51,315 nucleotides of DNA from Phycisphaerales bacterium (GTDB lineage: Bacteria; Planctomycetota; Phycisphaerae; Phycisphaerales; UBA1924): positions 1 to 51,315 of the forward strand of contig JAEPOJ010000028.1 in the NCBI GenBank assembly GCA_017642965.1, read 5' to 3'. Made by a program: the position numbers and the translations under genes. Every line of letters begins with the position of its first letter. The stretch's first letter is position 1. The notes beneath the pieces are model-generated. The model was not told the origin of the DNA. It saw only the letters and a list, made by a program, of their open reading frames with translations, and made no database searches. Of this stretch, positions 17,401 to 27,646 are shown one piece after another.

Positions 17401-18232
17401 CCGGAACCCCAAGCCCGAACCGCCTCCCGAACCGCTGATCACGGATGTGCGCCTCAGACAGCTTGTTGCCGCATCATCTCTGACCCCAACCCAACGGGGG
17501 ACGTTGTTGATGATGGTGGATGGAATGTTCCGAGACAATCTCAAGATCATCATCGGCATATCCCGGCTGGCTGATTCGCTCGGACTTGGGCGCAGCGCGA
17601 CCATTGCGCGTATCCGATCGCTTGAGTCTACGGGTGCGATCGTTAAGTTGCGGGGCGGCGGCGGGCGCTCGGAGAGCGGCAAGGGGTATGTGAATGTGTG
17701 GGAGTTTCGTCCTGATGTGCTGATCGAGCAGGCGCAGCATCGCGGCAGAGTTGGCGACAAGGGTACGGTTTCCCAGACGGTAAAGGGGGCGGATTCAACT
17801 GATCAAGCGTCCGGTTTTGAACCGTCAAGGGTACGGGAACCCGCGCACGATCCAACACTCCCAATATCCCCAACAAAAGAACCCAACAAAGAGTGTGCCG
17901 CTGGCGCGGCCGACGATCAGGATCAGGGATTGAGAACCCCCGTGCGCCATAAGCGAACACTCCCGAAGCAGCTCCGCCCGTGGGTCAATCGGGCAGATGC
18001 CCCTGCACAGTCCCGTGCGGATCGGCTGAACCAGATCAAGGCACAACTCGGAGTTGATGGAAAGAAAACGCTGGCGCGGGGCACGCCCCTTGCCGTACAA
18101 TTTACCAAGGAAGGTGAATCCAATGGCATCATTGAGCAGAGACAAGAACGGAACGAAGCGAATCCAGTGGACGAATGCGAGCAGGAAGCGGCAGACGATC
18201 CGGCTCGGCAAGATGAGCGTGAAAGCGGCTGA
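17393..18232 (+). CDS. Helix-turn-helix protein, possible replication or regulatory factor
   Basis: The product is 279 residues. Residues ~25-105 form a winged HTH resembling phage/plasmid replication-type HTH_36 domains (LTPTQRGTLLMMVDGM, ISRLADSLGLGRSATIARI, GYVNVWEF). The remainder is low-complexity and charged, with KRTLPKQLRPWVNRAD near residue 185. The gene overlaps the integrase start by 110 nt, so the true C-terminus matters little or the two are translationally linked. Assignment as a replication protein is a guess from context. Confidence 0.5.
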   Translation: MRNRNPKPEPPPEPLITDVRLRQLVAASSLTPTQRGTLLMMVDGMFRDNLKIIIGISRLADSLGLGRSATIARIRSLESTGAIVKLRGGGGRSESGKGYVNVWEFRPDVLIEQAQHRGRVGDKGTVSQTVKGADSTDQASGFEPSRVREPAHDPTLPISPTKEPNKECAAGAADDQDQGLRTPVRHKRTLPKQLRPWVNRADAPAQSRADRLNQIKAQLGVDGKKTLARGTPLAVQFTKEGESNGIIEQRQERNEANPVDECEQEAADDPARQDERESG

Positions 18233-19457
18233 ATCGTTCCTTGCCCATCTGGAGCGCCTGATCGGGTATCACACCACGAACACGGCGATTGATGTGCAGA
18301 CTGCTCAATGGCTGAATGGACTGCCTGACACGCTGTATGCGAAACTGGTTAAGCAGGGACTCGCCGCCCCGAGGGAGGCCCGAGAGGTCTATACGCTCGG
18401 CTCCATGCTCGATGAATACTTCCAGATGATGAGCGTGAAGGAATCGACGCGCGTTCGCTACGGCCAGGCCAAACGCTTGTTGCTCGATCATTTCACCCCA
18501 GATCGGGCGCTCGATTCAATTACACCCAGAGATGGTGACCGCTGGCGCGCGTGGCTTGCAGAGAGGGGATACGCGGAAGCGAAGATCGGGCGCGATGTTC
18601 GTAGCGCTCGCATGTTCTTCCGCAAAGCGATGCAGTGGGGAATGATCGAGCAGAACCCATTCGCAGATGTGAAAGCAGCGCCCCAGACGGGGCAGGCCCC
18701 CAAACGATTCATCACGCCCGAGGAAGCCCGTCAGCTGATCGAGGCGGCCCCGGATGCTGATTGGCGGTGCATCATCGCACTGGCCCGCTATGGCGGTCTA
18801 CGGTGCCCCTCAGAGGTTCTACGGGTACGCTGGGCTGATGTGGACTGGTCACGCGATCGGATGCGGGTTCGATCCCCAAAGACCGAAAGGCACGCGGGGA
18901 AGGGGGCGCGATTTGTCCCCCTGTTCCCAGAGCTGCGAGCGATCCTGATGGATGCATTCGAACAGGCCCCAGAGGGGGCAGAGTATGTGGTCCATCACTA
19001 CCGAGATAGCAAGGTGAATCTCCGCACGCATATGCGCCGGATCATCGAGCGTGCAGGGATGAACGATTGGCCCAAGCTCTTCAATGCGATGCGGGCGAGC
19101 CGGGCAACGGAACTAATGAACCAGTATCCATCGAAGCTCTGCACCGAGTGGATGGGACACTCGCAGGCGATCGCGGAAGCGCACTATCAGCAAGTCCGGG
19201 ATGAGGACTACACCCGCGCGGCATCGACTCCGATTGAACGCGCCTCAGAATGCGGCGCACTTGTGTCTCACAATGCGTCTCAGCATGAACCCGCACGGAG
19301 CGGCACTTGTTCTCAGACGGGCGCGCAAACGAATAAGGGACCGGCGTTTATGCCAGTCCCTTCACCTTCGTGCAGTTCGGTGCAAGATGATTCAATGGGC
19401 ATACGCGGACTCGAACCACGGACACCGGCATTTTCAATGCCGTGCTCTACCAACTGA
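18123..19457 (+). CDS. Tyrosine recombinase / integrase of the tRNA-Phe element
   Basis: The product is 444 residues. A core-binding SAM-like domain (about 75-170, GSMLDEYFQMM to FFRKAMQWGMIEQNPF) precedes the catalytic domain. Visible catalytic features are the box I Arg in RYGGLRCPSEV, the box II Arg in NAMRASRATEL (the usual box II His is Asn here), GH in EWMGHSQ, and the nucleophile Tyr in EAHYQQV. The start ATG 18123 has AAGGAAGG at 18108-18115; the upstream ATG 18054 lacks a site. The last ~20 codons run into the 23-bp att repeat and the tRNA-Phe gene in antisense, so the C-terminal tail is donated by host sequence. It mediates integration at tRNA-Phe. Confidence 0.85.
   Translation: MASLSRDKNGTKRIQWTNASRKRQTIRLGKMSVKAAESFLAHLERLIGYHTTNTAIDVQTAQWLNGLPDTLYAKLVKQGLAAPREAREVYTLGSMLDEYFQMMSVKESTRVRYGQAKRLLLDHFTPDRALDSITPRDGDRWRAWLAERGYAEAKIGRDVRSARMFFRKAMQWGMIEQNPFADVKAAPQTGQAPKRFITPEEARQLIEAAPDADWRCIIALARYGGLRCPSEVLRVRWADVDWSRDRMRVRSPKTERHAGKGARFVPLFPELRAILMDAFEQAPEGAEYVVHHYRDSKVNLRTHMRRIIERAGMNDWPKLFNAMRASRATELMNQYPSKLCTEWMGHSQAIAEAHYQQVRDEDYTRAASTPIERASECGALVSHNASQHEPARSGTCSQTGAQTNKGPAFMPVPSPSCSSVQDDSMGIRGLEPRTPAFSMPCSTN
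19394..19416. repeat. Proximal attachment-site repeat inside tRNA-Phe
   Basis: Identical to 12169-12191. It covers the tRNA-Phe 3' acceptor strand and half of the T arm, and simultaneously the C-terminal codons MGIRGLE of the integrase. Confidence 0.85.
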
Positions 19458-19468
19458 GCTATATGCCC
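19396..19468 (-). tRNA. tRNA-Phe (anticodon GAA)
   Basis: A 73-nt cloverleaf with acceptor GGGCATA / TATGCCC, discriminator A, D arm AGCTCAGTTGGTAGAGC, anticodon loop TTGAAAA closed by CGGCA/TGCCG, and T loop TTCGAGT. CCA is not encoded. It is the integration target of the element at 12169-19416. Confidence 0.95.
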
Positions 19469-19633
19469 ATCGGCTTTTCGACGGATCGATCGGCCAAAGG
19501 ATCTCGGAGCGTGCTCCGAGGGGGAAGCATACCCTGAACCTCGGACGCGTCAACCGGGTTCTTGTGCGAAAATCACCGATTTCGTGTCACTCAGATCCGA
19601 CGGGAGTGGTTCTGTATCGGCTAAGATGCACCC

Positions 19634-20530
19634 ATGAGTGAGACCAGCGCCGTGATCGATCCCGAGACGTCCCAGAAATCCGCGCATCCGAAGGAGAATC
19701 CGCTGCTTGTGGTGGATGGGCTCAAGACCTATTTCCCGATCCGTTCGGGGCTTCTTCAGCGTGTGACGGACCACTTCAAGGCCGTGGACGGGGTTTCGTT
19801 CCACATTAATCCTGGTGAGACGCTGGGGCTTGTGGGCGAGTCGGGCTGTGGCAAGACCACGGTGGGGCGGACGCTGCTGCGGCTGATCCCGGCGACCGGC
19901 GGCCGAGTGCTGTTTAACGGCCATGATGTGTTCGCGGCGTCCGGCTCGGAGCTTCAGAAACTCCGGCGGGACATGCAGATCGTGTTTCAGGATCCGGCGG
20001 GGTCGCTGAACCCGCGGATGCGGATTGCTTCGATCGTTGGTGAGCCGCTGATTATCCACGGGCTTGTGACTGATAAGGCGGAGCTGCGTGAGCGGGTTGA
20101 GTCGCTGCTTGAGCGGTGCGGGATGCCTCGCGCTGCGGCGGACCGGTATCCGCACGAGTTTTCTGGTGGTCAGCGTCAGCGTATCGGTATCGCACGCGCG
20201 TTGGCGCTTGAGCCGAAGTTCATCGTGTGTGACGAGCCGACCTCGGCGCTGGACGTGTCGATCCAGGCGCAGGTGATCAATCTTTTGATGGACCTGCAGG
20301 AGGAGTTCCAGCTGAGCTACCTCTTCATCTCGCACGACATGGCGGTGATCCAGCATGTTTGCAAGCGGATCGCGGTGATGTATAAGGGGCGGATCGTTGA
20401 AGAGGGCACGCGCGAGGAGATCATCGAGAACCCGCAGCACCGGTACACGCAGTCGCTGCTGTCGGCAGTGCCTGAGCCGGACCCGCACCGTGAGCGTGAG
20501 CGGATTGTGTTTGATGGCGGGGCGATGTAG
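19634..20530 (+). CDS. Peptide/oligopeptide-type ABC transporter ATP-binding protein (OppF/DppF-like)
   Basis: The product is 298 residues. Walker A GESGCGKT lies at 68-75, the Q-loop in [12 protein letters not shown], signature [15 protein letters not shown], Walker [13 protein letters not shown], and H-loop ISHDM. The C-terminal [16 protein letters not shown] is the oligopeptide-transporter extension. This is the second ATPase of dipeptide/oligopeptide importers, and the SLNPRM and Oligo_HPY features make the subfamily firm. No permease, binding protein or partner ATPase lies alongside; the next gene, 3 nt downstream, encodes a ThrE-like exporter. Confidence 0.9.
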   Translation: MSETSAVIDPETSQKSAHPKENPLLVVDGLKTYFPIRSGLLQRVTDHFKAVDGVSFHINPGETLGLVGESGCGKTTVGRTLLRLIPATGGRVLFNGHDVFAASGSELQKLRRDMQIVFQDPAGSLNPRMRIASIVGEPLIIHGLVTDKAELRERVESLLERCGMPRAAADRYPHEFSGGQRQRIGIARALALEPKFIVCDEPTSALDVSIQAQVINLLMDLQEEFQLSYLFISHDMAVIQHVCKRIAVMYKGRIVEEGTREEIIENPQHRYTQSLLSAVPEPDPHRERERIVFDGGAM

Positions 20531-20533
20531 GGC

Positions 20534-21790
20534 ATGAACGCGGCCGCACAGTTCAAGCAGCCGCGCCCTGATGAGCCCAGAGCACGCTTCCTGATCGAGC
20601 TGGCTCGAGCCCTGGGCACCTACGGGACCTCTGCGAACCGGATTGAGGAGGTGATCGCGTATTGCGCGGACGCCTTCGGTTACAACGCGCAGACGTTTAC
20701 GACGCCTACGTCTGTGTTCGTCTCGCTTGAGGATGAGCAGGGCGATCTGCACACGTACCTTGCGCGTGTCCACCCGGGTGAGGCGGACATGACGAAGATG
20801 ATCGCGCTGGATCGCATCTTCAACAATGTGCTCGACGGGATCATCAGCACGCGTGAGGCGATCGACGAGATCAAGCGGATCGTGAGCATGCCGGCGCGTT
20901 ACCCGGTGTGGCTGATCGTGATCTGCTTCGGGGTGATCGGGTTCTGCGCCGGGAACTTCCTTGGCGGTGCGATCAAGGAGATGCTGGCTTCCGGGATCGT
21001 GGGGTTGACGATCGGGCTGCTTGTGCAGTTCACGGGTCGACGTCGCGAGTTTTCCCGGTTGATGGAGTTCCTGTCCGGGTTCTGTGCCGCGTTTATTGCG
21101 GGCGTGCTTGCGATCCCGTTCGGCGGGTATTTCACGACGGTGCCTGTGATCGCGGGGGTCATTATTCTGTTGCCCGGCCTGACGCTGACGATTGCGATGG
21201 TTGAGCTGGCGATGAAGCACGTTGTGTCCGGCACGGCTCGGCTGGCGGGCGCGATCATGGTGCTGCTGGTGATCGGGTTCGGGATTGTGCTCGGTCAGGC
21301 GGTGGTTGAGCACACGGTCGGCCCGTCACCGATTGTGATACCGGCGAAGCCGCCGTGGTTCTTTGATCTTGGCACGATCCTGATCGCGACGGTTTGCATG
21401 TCGATCTTGTTCCAGGCGCACCTGCGGCATGCGTGGGTGATGGTTGTGGCTGGCCTGATCGCTTTTTACAGTGCGCGGTACGGCACGATGTACTTCGGTC
21501 CGGAGGTTGGTGTGCTTGGCGCGGCGATGGCGGTGGGAGTTGCGAGCAACCTGTATGCGCGGATCTTTGATAAGCCGGCGCTGATGATGATGCTGCCCGG
21601 GCTCATCATCCTGGTCCCCGGGTCGCTGGGCTTGCGGAGCCTGCAGATGTTCTTCACCGATGCGTCGGTCGATGTGGATTCCACGATCGACGCGGTGCGG
21701 TCGAGCTTTACGGTGCTCGTCGTCGGCGTGGCGTTGGTGGTGGGGTTGCTGCTGGCGAACGTGGTGATGCCGCCGCGGAAGGTGCTTTAG
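20534..21790 (+). CDS. ThrE-family threonine/serine exporter-like membrane protein
   Basis: The product is 418 residues. The N-terminal cytoplasmic domain (about 15-125, FLIELARALGTYGTSANRIEE ... VHPGEADMTKM) and about ten transmembrane helices match the ThrE/DUF1212 plus DUF3815 architecture in one polypeptide. Landmarks are IPFGGYFTTVPVIAGVIILLPGLTLT and MMMLPGLIILVPGSLGLRSL. Members export small amino acids by proton exchange; the substrate here is unproven. It starts 3 nt after the ABC ATPase gene, so the two are co-transcribed. It converges with the CYTH gene, overlapping it by 4 bp. Confidence 0.8.
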   Translation: MNAAAQFKQPRPDEPRARFLIELARALGTYGTSANRIEEVIAYCADAFGYNAQTFTTPTSVFVSLEDEQGDLHTYLARVHPGEADMTKMIALDRIFNNVLDGIISTREAIDEIKRIVSMPARYPVWLIVICFGVIGFCAGNFLGGAIKEMLASGIVGLTIGLLVQFTGRRREFSRLMEFLSGFCAAFIAGVLAIPFGGYFTTVPVIAGVIILLPGLTLTIAMVELAMKHVVSGTARLAGAIMVLLVIGFGIVLGQAVVEHTVGPSPIVIPAKPPWFFDLGTILIATVCMSILFQAHLRHAWVMVVAGLIAFYSARYGTMYFGPEVGVLGAAMAVGVASNLYARIFDKPALMMMLPGLIILVPGSLGLRSLQMFFTDASVDVDSTIDAVRSSFTVLVVGVALVVGLLLANVVMPPRKVL

Positions 21791-22338
21791 GTATTCTTGT
21801 CTTCCAATCCCTTCGCTTGTGCGAGCAGGTCTGAATAGGAGGCGGCGATCGGTTCGCCCAGGGCGGGCAGGAACGTCGATTTGAGGCGGTGGGCGAGGTC
21901 GTGGGCGTCGTCCATGTTGGTTCGGGCGTCGATGAGGATCTCGTACTCGAAGTGCCAGCCGAGATCGATGACGTCGTCGATGTGGATGCGGGTCGATCCG
22001 TAGAGGTAGAGCTCTCGGTTTTTGATTACTTCCAGCCAGACGGGGAGGTCGGCTTGGCCGAAGCGTTCGCGGACCTGCTCCTGGGTGTAGATGTGGTACT
22101 CGGAGACTTTGGCGTTTACGCCGTCGGGGCGTTCGTAGAAGATGTACTCGATCGGTTCGGGTGAGCCCACGCCGCGCTCGACGGCGACCTGCTGGCGTTT
22201 CTTGAGGCGGCCGCGGGTGACGTTGTAGTAGGTGTCGGTCTGGCGGATGGTGCCGATCTTGGAGGCGCCGAGCTGCTTACAGATCAGTCGCGCGAGGTTG
22301 GGGTCTCGTAGTTCGGCTTTGAGTTCGAGGTTCTTCAA
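21787..22338 (-). CDS. CYTH-domain protein (class IV adenylate-cyclase/triphosphatase-like)
   Basis: The product is 183 residues. An N-terminal LELKAEL corresponds to the ExExK strand of CYTH enzymes, with the first Glu apparently replaced by Asn. TDTYYNV, LKKRQQ, EYIFYERPDG and EYEILIDAR are further CYTH strands with alternating charged residues that bind triphosphate and metal. The substrate cannot be deduced. It starts at TTG (22336-22338) with GGAG 8 nt upstream, 15 nt downstream of ligA on the same strand, so it is probably in an operon with it. Confidence 0.75.
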   Translation of the reverse strand: MKNLELKAELRDPNLARLICKQLGASKIGTIRQTDTYYNVTRGRLKKRQQVAVERGVGSPEPIEYIFYERPDGVNAKVSEYHIYTQEQVRERFGQADLPVWLEVIKNRELYLYGSTRIHIDDVIDLGWHFEYEILIDARTNMDDAHDLAHRLKSTFLPALGEPIAASYSDLLAQAKGLEDKNT

Positions 22339-22353
22339 TCGGTACTCCGTCCT

Positions 22354-24510
<2,157 letters not shown>

Positions 24511-24566
24511 TCAATCCTAATCCGGAATCGGTCGGCAGGCGCAGGGCGAGGGCTATGATCCATCGC

Positions 24567-25442
24567 ATGAGCGCACAGATCATCGACGGCAAAGCACTGG
24601 CAACCCGGTTCCGAGAGCAGGTCGCTCGGCGTGCGGCGGAGCTGCGTGCTGCGGGTTTCAGCCCGCGGCTCGACGCGCTGCTCGTTGAGTCGGGTGATAA
24701 TGGTGCGCGTGTGTATGCGCAGAATCAGGCTCGGACCTGCGAGGCGATCGGGATCGATTACGAGCTTCACACGCTTGTGCGTGGTTCGGGGCAGAAGGAG
24801 ATCGAGGCGCATGTTCGCACGCTGAACGACGATGACAGCGTGCACGCGATCATGGTGCACATGCCGATGCCTGAGGGGGTCGAAGCGTACCGGATCCAGG
24901 AGCTGATCGACCCGGTGAAGGATGTCGAGGGCGTGAACCCGGCGAACATCGGTAATGTGGTGTACGGGCACTCGATGCGGGCGCCCTGCACGGCCCTCGC
25001 GACGCTGCGGCTGATTGACTCGGTGGGCGTGGATTTGAAGGGGAAGCGGTGCGTTGTCGTGGGCGCGTCGGCGGTTGTTGGGCGTCCGATCGCGGTGCTG
25101 CTGATGCAGCGTGAGGCGACGGTGGTGAGCTGCAACAAGTACACGCAGGGGCTGGGCGAGCTTTGCCGGAGTGCGGACGTGCTGATCCCTGCGGCGGGTG
25201 TTGCGGGGTTGATCAGGGCGGAGATGGTACGTGAGGGTGCGGTCGTCGTCGATGTGGGCGTGAACCGCGTTCTCGATGATGAGGGCAACCGTCGGACCGT
25301 GGGCGATGTGGAGTTTGAGGGTGTGGCTGAGCGGGCTGGGTACATCAGCCCAGTTCCGGGTGGTGTGGGGCCGATGACGGTGGCGGTGCTGCTTCACAAC
25401 GTGATTGAGGTTGCTGAGGAGCGTTTCAATCGAGGTTCATGA
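24567..25442 (+). CDS. folD: FolD-family methylene-THF dehydrogenase/cyclohydrolase with altered catalytic residues
   Basis: The product is 291 residues with the FolD fold throughout: IIDGKALATRF, VKDVEGVNPANIG, CTALATLRLI, VVVGASAVVGRP (NADP loop), VVDVGVNRV, and the terminal ISPVPGGVGPMTVA. Three residues central to the cyclohydrolase reaction differ from the norm: YxxxK has Gln54 instead of Lys (Tyr50 kept), VQLPLP reads VHMPMP (His98), and KDVDG reads KDVEG (Glu121). The dehydrogenase may be retained while cyclohydrolase activity is reduced or replaced. The start ATG 24567 gives the canonical N-terminus; ATG 24555 is equally open. Confidence 0.85.
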   Translation: MSAQIIDGKALATRFREQVARRAAELRAAGFSPRLDALLVESGDNGARVYAQNQARTCEAIGIDYELHTLVRGSGQKEIEAHVRTLNDDDSVHAIMVHMPMPEGVEAYRIQELIDPVKDVEGVNPANIGNVVYGHSMRAPCTALATLRLIDSVGVDLKGKRCVVVGASAVVGRPIAVLLMQREATVVSCNKYTQGLGELCRSADVLIPAAGVAGLIRAEMVREGAVVVDVGVNRVLDDEGNRRTVGDVEFEGVAERAGYISPVPGGVGPMTVAVLLHNVIEVAEERFNRGS

Positions 25443-25510
25443 CCGCAAGCTGGTCGTGCCGATGGAAATATGCATAGCGGGAGCGCATTGACTCTCGGAA
25501 GGACCGCTCA

Positions 25511-25858
25511 TTGAATCTGCCTATGCAAACCACGAGCTACACACTTGGATTCCTTGGGAACATCGGCTGGCCGGAGATCCTGATCGTCGGCGTGATCATG
25601 CTGCTGCTGTTCGGTCGTCGTCTCCCTGAGATGGGGCGCTCGCTTGGCCAGGGCATCGTGGAGTTCAAAAAGGGTCTGAAGGACGTGACGGACGACATCA
25701 AGAACGAGGTCGACAACGCCACGAATGACTCGAAATCGAAGGATTCTGGCCGGTTTGAGTCCGCCAAGCCGCATGAGCAGTCTGGCGGCACATCGCAGGG
25801 TCACACGAACCCATCCGAGATGAAGGCCCAGGTGGAGGCCCCTCGGACGGATGCCTGA
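25511..25858 (+). CDS. tatA: Sec-independent protein translocase subunit TatA-like
   Basis: The product is 115 residues. There is one N-terminal transmembrane helix (about 16-34, WPEILIVGVIMLLLFG), then the FGRRLPEMGRSLGQGIVEFKKGL amphipathic helix of TatA, then a charged tail. It forms the translocation pore of the twin-arginine pathway with TatC, which is not in this window. The start is probably TTG 25511 with GGAAGGA about 7 nt upstream; ATG 25523 lacks a ribosome site. Confidence 0.9.
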   Translation: MNLPMQTTSYTLGFLGNIGWPEILIVGVIMLLLFGRRLPEMGRSLGQGIVEFKKGLKDVTDDIKNEVDNATNDSKSKDSGRFESAKPHEQSGGTSQGHTNPSEMKAQVEAPRTDA

Positions 25859-25934
25859 GCGGGATCACGGGACGCCATTTCTTGCGGTGATGCTCGATTC
25901 GCGACAAATGGGTGCTATGATTGACGCCCCTTTC

Positions 25935-26008
25935 GGCGAGGTAGCTCAGCTGGCTAGAGCGGAGGATTCATAACCCTCAGGTCGGGAGTTCGAGTCTCCC
26001 CTTCGCCA
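25935..26008 (+). tRNA. tRNA-Met (anticodon CAT, elongator type)
   Basis: A 74-nt cloverleaf with acceptor GGCGAGG / CTTCGCC and discriminator A. The anticodon loop is TTCATAA and the T loop TTCGAGT. A paired first base excludes the initiator. The base pair closing the anticodon loop is an unusual A-C mismatch (GAGGA / CCCTC). CCA is not encoded. Confidence 0.85.
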
Positions 26009-26029
26009 TTTTGCATCTTTTTGACGATC

Positions 26030-26063
26030 GGCCCGATATCACCATCGGGCCTCGTTTCTTTTT
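26030..26063 (+). terminator. Intrinsic terminator after tRNA-Met
   Basis: Stem ggcccgat / atcgggcc with a 6-nt loop, followed by tcgtttcttttt. Confidence 0.85.
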
Positions 26064-26142
26064 GTGCCCTTTCGTGATTCTTTTTTGACATAATGGGCAA
26101 TCTGGTGCGTTCAGCCCACAACACACACTCGGAGGGTCCCCC

Positions 26143-27084
26143 ATGAACTCGAAGGTTATTGCGATTGCCACACTTGCCGTCGGCGCCAGTGCGCTGGGAG
26201 GAATTTTCCTGCTCAAGGGTGGGGATGCCCCTGCGGAGGAGCCGGTTCGCCTTGCGAGCAGCGTTGCGCAGGGGGATCGGGCGTCGTACTTTGAATCTGA
26301 TCTATCGTCGGAGCAGGATCGCCCTGAGCGGGCTGAGATCAGCACCGAAGGGCGTTCGGGCAATCGCGATGTTCAGGGCGGGCGTGGCGGCTTTGGTGCC
26401 ATGCTCGATCGTGCGAGCGAGTTTGATGCTGATGGTGATGGGATTCTGTCTGAGGAAGAGCGCCGTGCGATGATGCGGGCCATGCGCGAGGAGTGGATGG
26501 CTCGGATGGATCTGGACGGTGATGGAGAGTTGTCTCGCGAGGAGCGGATGGCGGCTCGTCAGTCGATGTTTGAGAACTCCGAGCGCGGGCAGGAGCTGAT
26601 GCGTCAGTTTGACGCGGATGGCAACGGCGTGCTCGATGAGGAAGAGCAGGCGGCGATGGAGGCCTACCAGCAGGAGCAGCGTGAGCAGCGCCGTGCGGAT
26701 GAGCTGGCCCGGTATGATGCTGACGGTGACGGCGAGCTGTCGCGAGAAGAGCGGCGTACCCAGCGTGACGAGCAGCGTCAGGACTGGGGCGATCGCATGG
26801 AAGAGGCACGCCTCGAGTTTGACCGCGACGGTGATGGTGTGCTGAGCATCGAAGAATCACAGGAAGCATACGAGGTCGCGATGCAGCGTCGTGAGATCGA
26901 TCAGTTTCTCTCGCGATACGATTCCGACGGCAACGGCTCGATGGGGAATGCGGACTACTCGGCGTTCCTGTCGGCCTATGAACGCGGCGATTCGCATGCT
27001 GATGTGAATCGTGATGGTGTGGTGAACTCTCAAGATCTTTCAGCGTATACAGATATGGTGACACGCTCTCGCAACCGTCCTTGA
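26143..27084 (+). CDS. Secreted EF-hand calcium-binding protein
   Basis: The product is 313 residues. An N-terminal signal or anchor helix (VIAIATLAVGASALGGIFLL) precedes an acidic linker and seven EF-hand-type loops: DADGDGILSEEE, DLDGDGELSREE, DADGNGVLDEEE, DADGDGELSREE, DRDGDGVLSIEE, DSDGNGSMGNAD and a dockerin-like DVNRDGVVNSQD. Most retain Asp/Asn/Glu at positions 1, 3, 5 and 12. It probably acts in the periplasm or at the surface as a calcium-responsive or buffering protein. The start ATG 26143 has CGGAGGG upstream. It is monocistronic. Confidence 0.85.
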   Translation: MNSKVIAIATLAVGASALGGIFLLKGGDAPAEEPVRLASSVAQGDRASYFESDLSSEQDRPERAEISTEGRSGNRDVQGGRGGFGAMLDRASEFDADGDGILSEEERRAMMRAMREEWMARMDLDGDGELSREERMAARQSMFENSERGQELMRQFDADGNGVLDEEEQAAMEAYQQEQREQRRADELARYDADGDGELSREERRTQRDEQRQDWGDRMEEARLEFDRDGDGVLSIEESQEAYEVAMQRREIDQFLSRYDSDGNGSMGNADYSAFLSAYERGDSHADVNRDGVVNSQDLSAYTDMVTRSRNRP

Positions 27085-27095
27085 GACCCGGCGGT

Positions 27096-27464
27096 TCAAT
27101 CCAGAGCTGACCACGACTCGGGCGCCCCGGCAAACACCGGGGCGTCGCTTTGCGCTGGGAGGTCCCAGTAGCCGCCTGCCGTCGCGCATTGGAACGCGAG
27201 CCAGTCTCCTGCGACGAGCTGGGGCATGGTGGGCTGCTCGGCGGTGATGGGCTCGGAGAGTTCGTACGCGGCGAACAGCTCGCTGAGTATGCCTTGCCAG
27301 CTTGAGGAGCTGTTGAGGGGGGCCGCATTGGCGACGCGTATAGGTTGGTGGTGCAGCATCTCACCACCCGCGTGGGTTGCGGGCGTGTGGGGCTGTGTGC
27401 AGCCGAGCATGGTGAAGAGAGAGGCGGTCAGGGCCATCGCTGCGTGCTTCATGACGTGCTTCAT
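27096..27464 (-). CDS. Small lipoprotein, function unknown
   Basis: The product is 122 residues. The leader MKHVMKHAAMALTASLFTMLGC ends in a lipobox (TMLGC, Cys22). The mature part has no recognised domain and ends in a Pro/Ala-rich tail. It converges with the EF-hand gene (11 nt between stops); a hairpin inside its 3' coding end may serve as a shared terminator. ATG 27452 is an alternative start. Confidence 0.6.
   Translation of the reverse strand: MKHVMKHAAMALTASLFTMLGCTQPHTPATHAGGEMLHHQPIRVANAAPLNSSSSWQGILSELFAAYELSEPITAEQPTMPQLVAGDWLAFQCATAGGYWDLPAQSDAPVFAGAPESWSALD
27123..27144 (+). terminator. Possible bidirectional terminator inside the lipoprotein 3' end
   Basis: A perfect 8-bp GC stem (cgccccgg / ccggggcg) with loop caaaca, then tcgcttt. 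It lies 39 nt after the EF-hand stop. The T-run is weak. Confidence 0.4.
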
Positions 27465-27646
27465 GTCTGGGTGATCGGACGCTTGTGGGCGGCGGTTTGT
27501 TTGGATGCTGATGTCGGGGCCATTCCTGCGAAATCCAGTGTGTGAAGTGAAAAGGTGCGCGGGATATCGGACGCTGAGGTGGTGTCGGTTGGTTCTTGTG
27601 TTAAACTTCGTGTGGGGACAAAAAGTGGTAGATAGGAATTACTGCA

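Larger units (their letters stand above)
12169..19416. mobile_element. Integrative genetic element inserted in tRNA-Phe (7.25 kb)
   Basis: A 23-bp direct repeat that includes the last 21 nt of tRNA-Phe occurs at 12169-12191 and again at 19394-19416 inside the intact tRNA gene. A tyrosine integrase gene abuts the tRNA. Between the repeats lie about ten genes of mixed and partly lower GC: a DUF4917 gene, a GNPGGP (DUF5681-like) protein, small zinc proteins, unknown genes and four DNA-binding-type proteins. This is the classic geometry of a tRNA-targeted genomic island, with the tRNA restored at the integrase-proximal end. No capsid, portal or conjugation genes were recognised, so it may be a satellite or a defence-carrying island. 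Confidence 0.85.
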
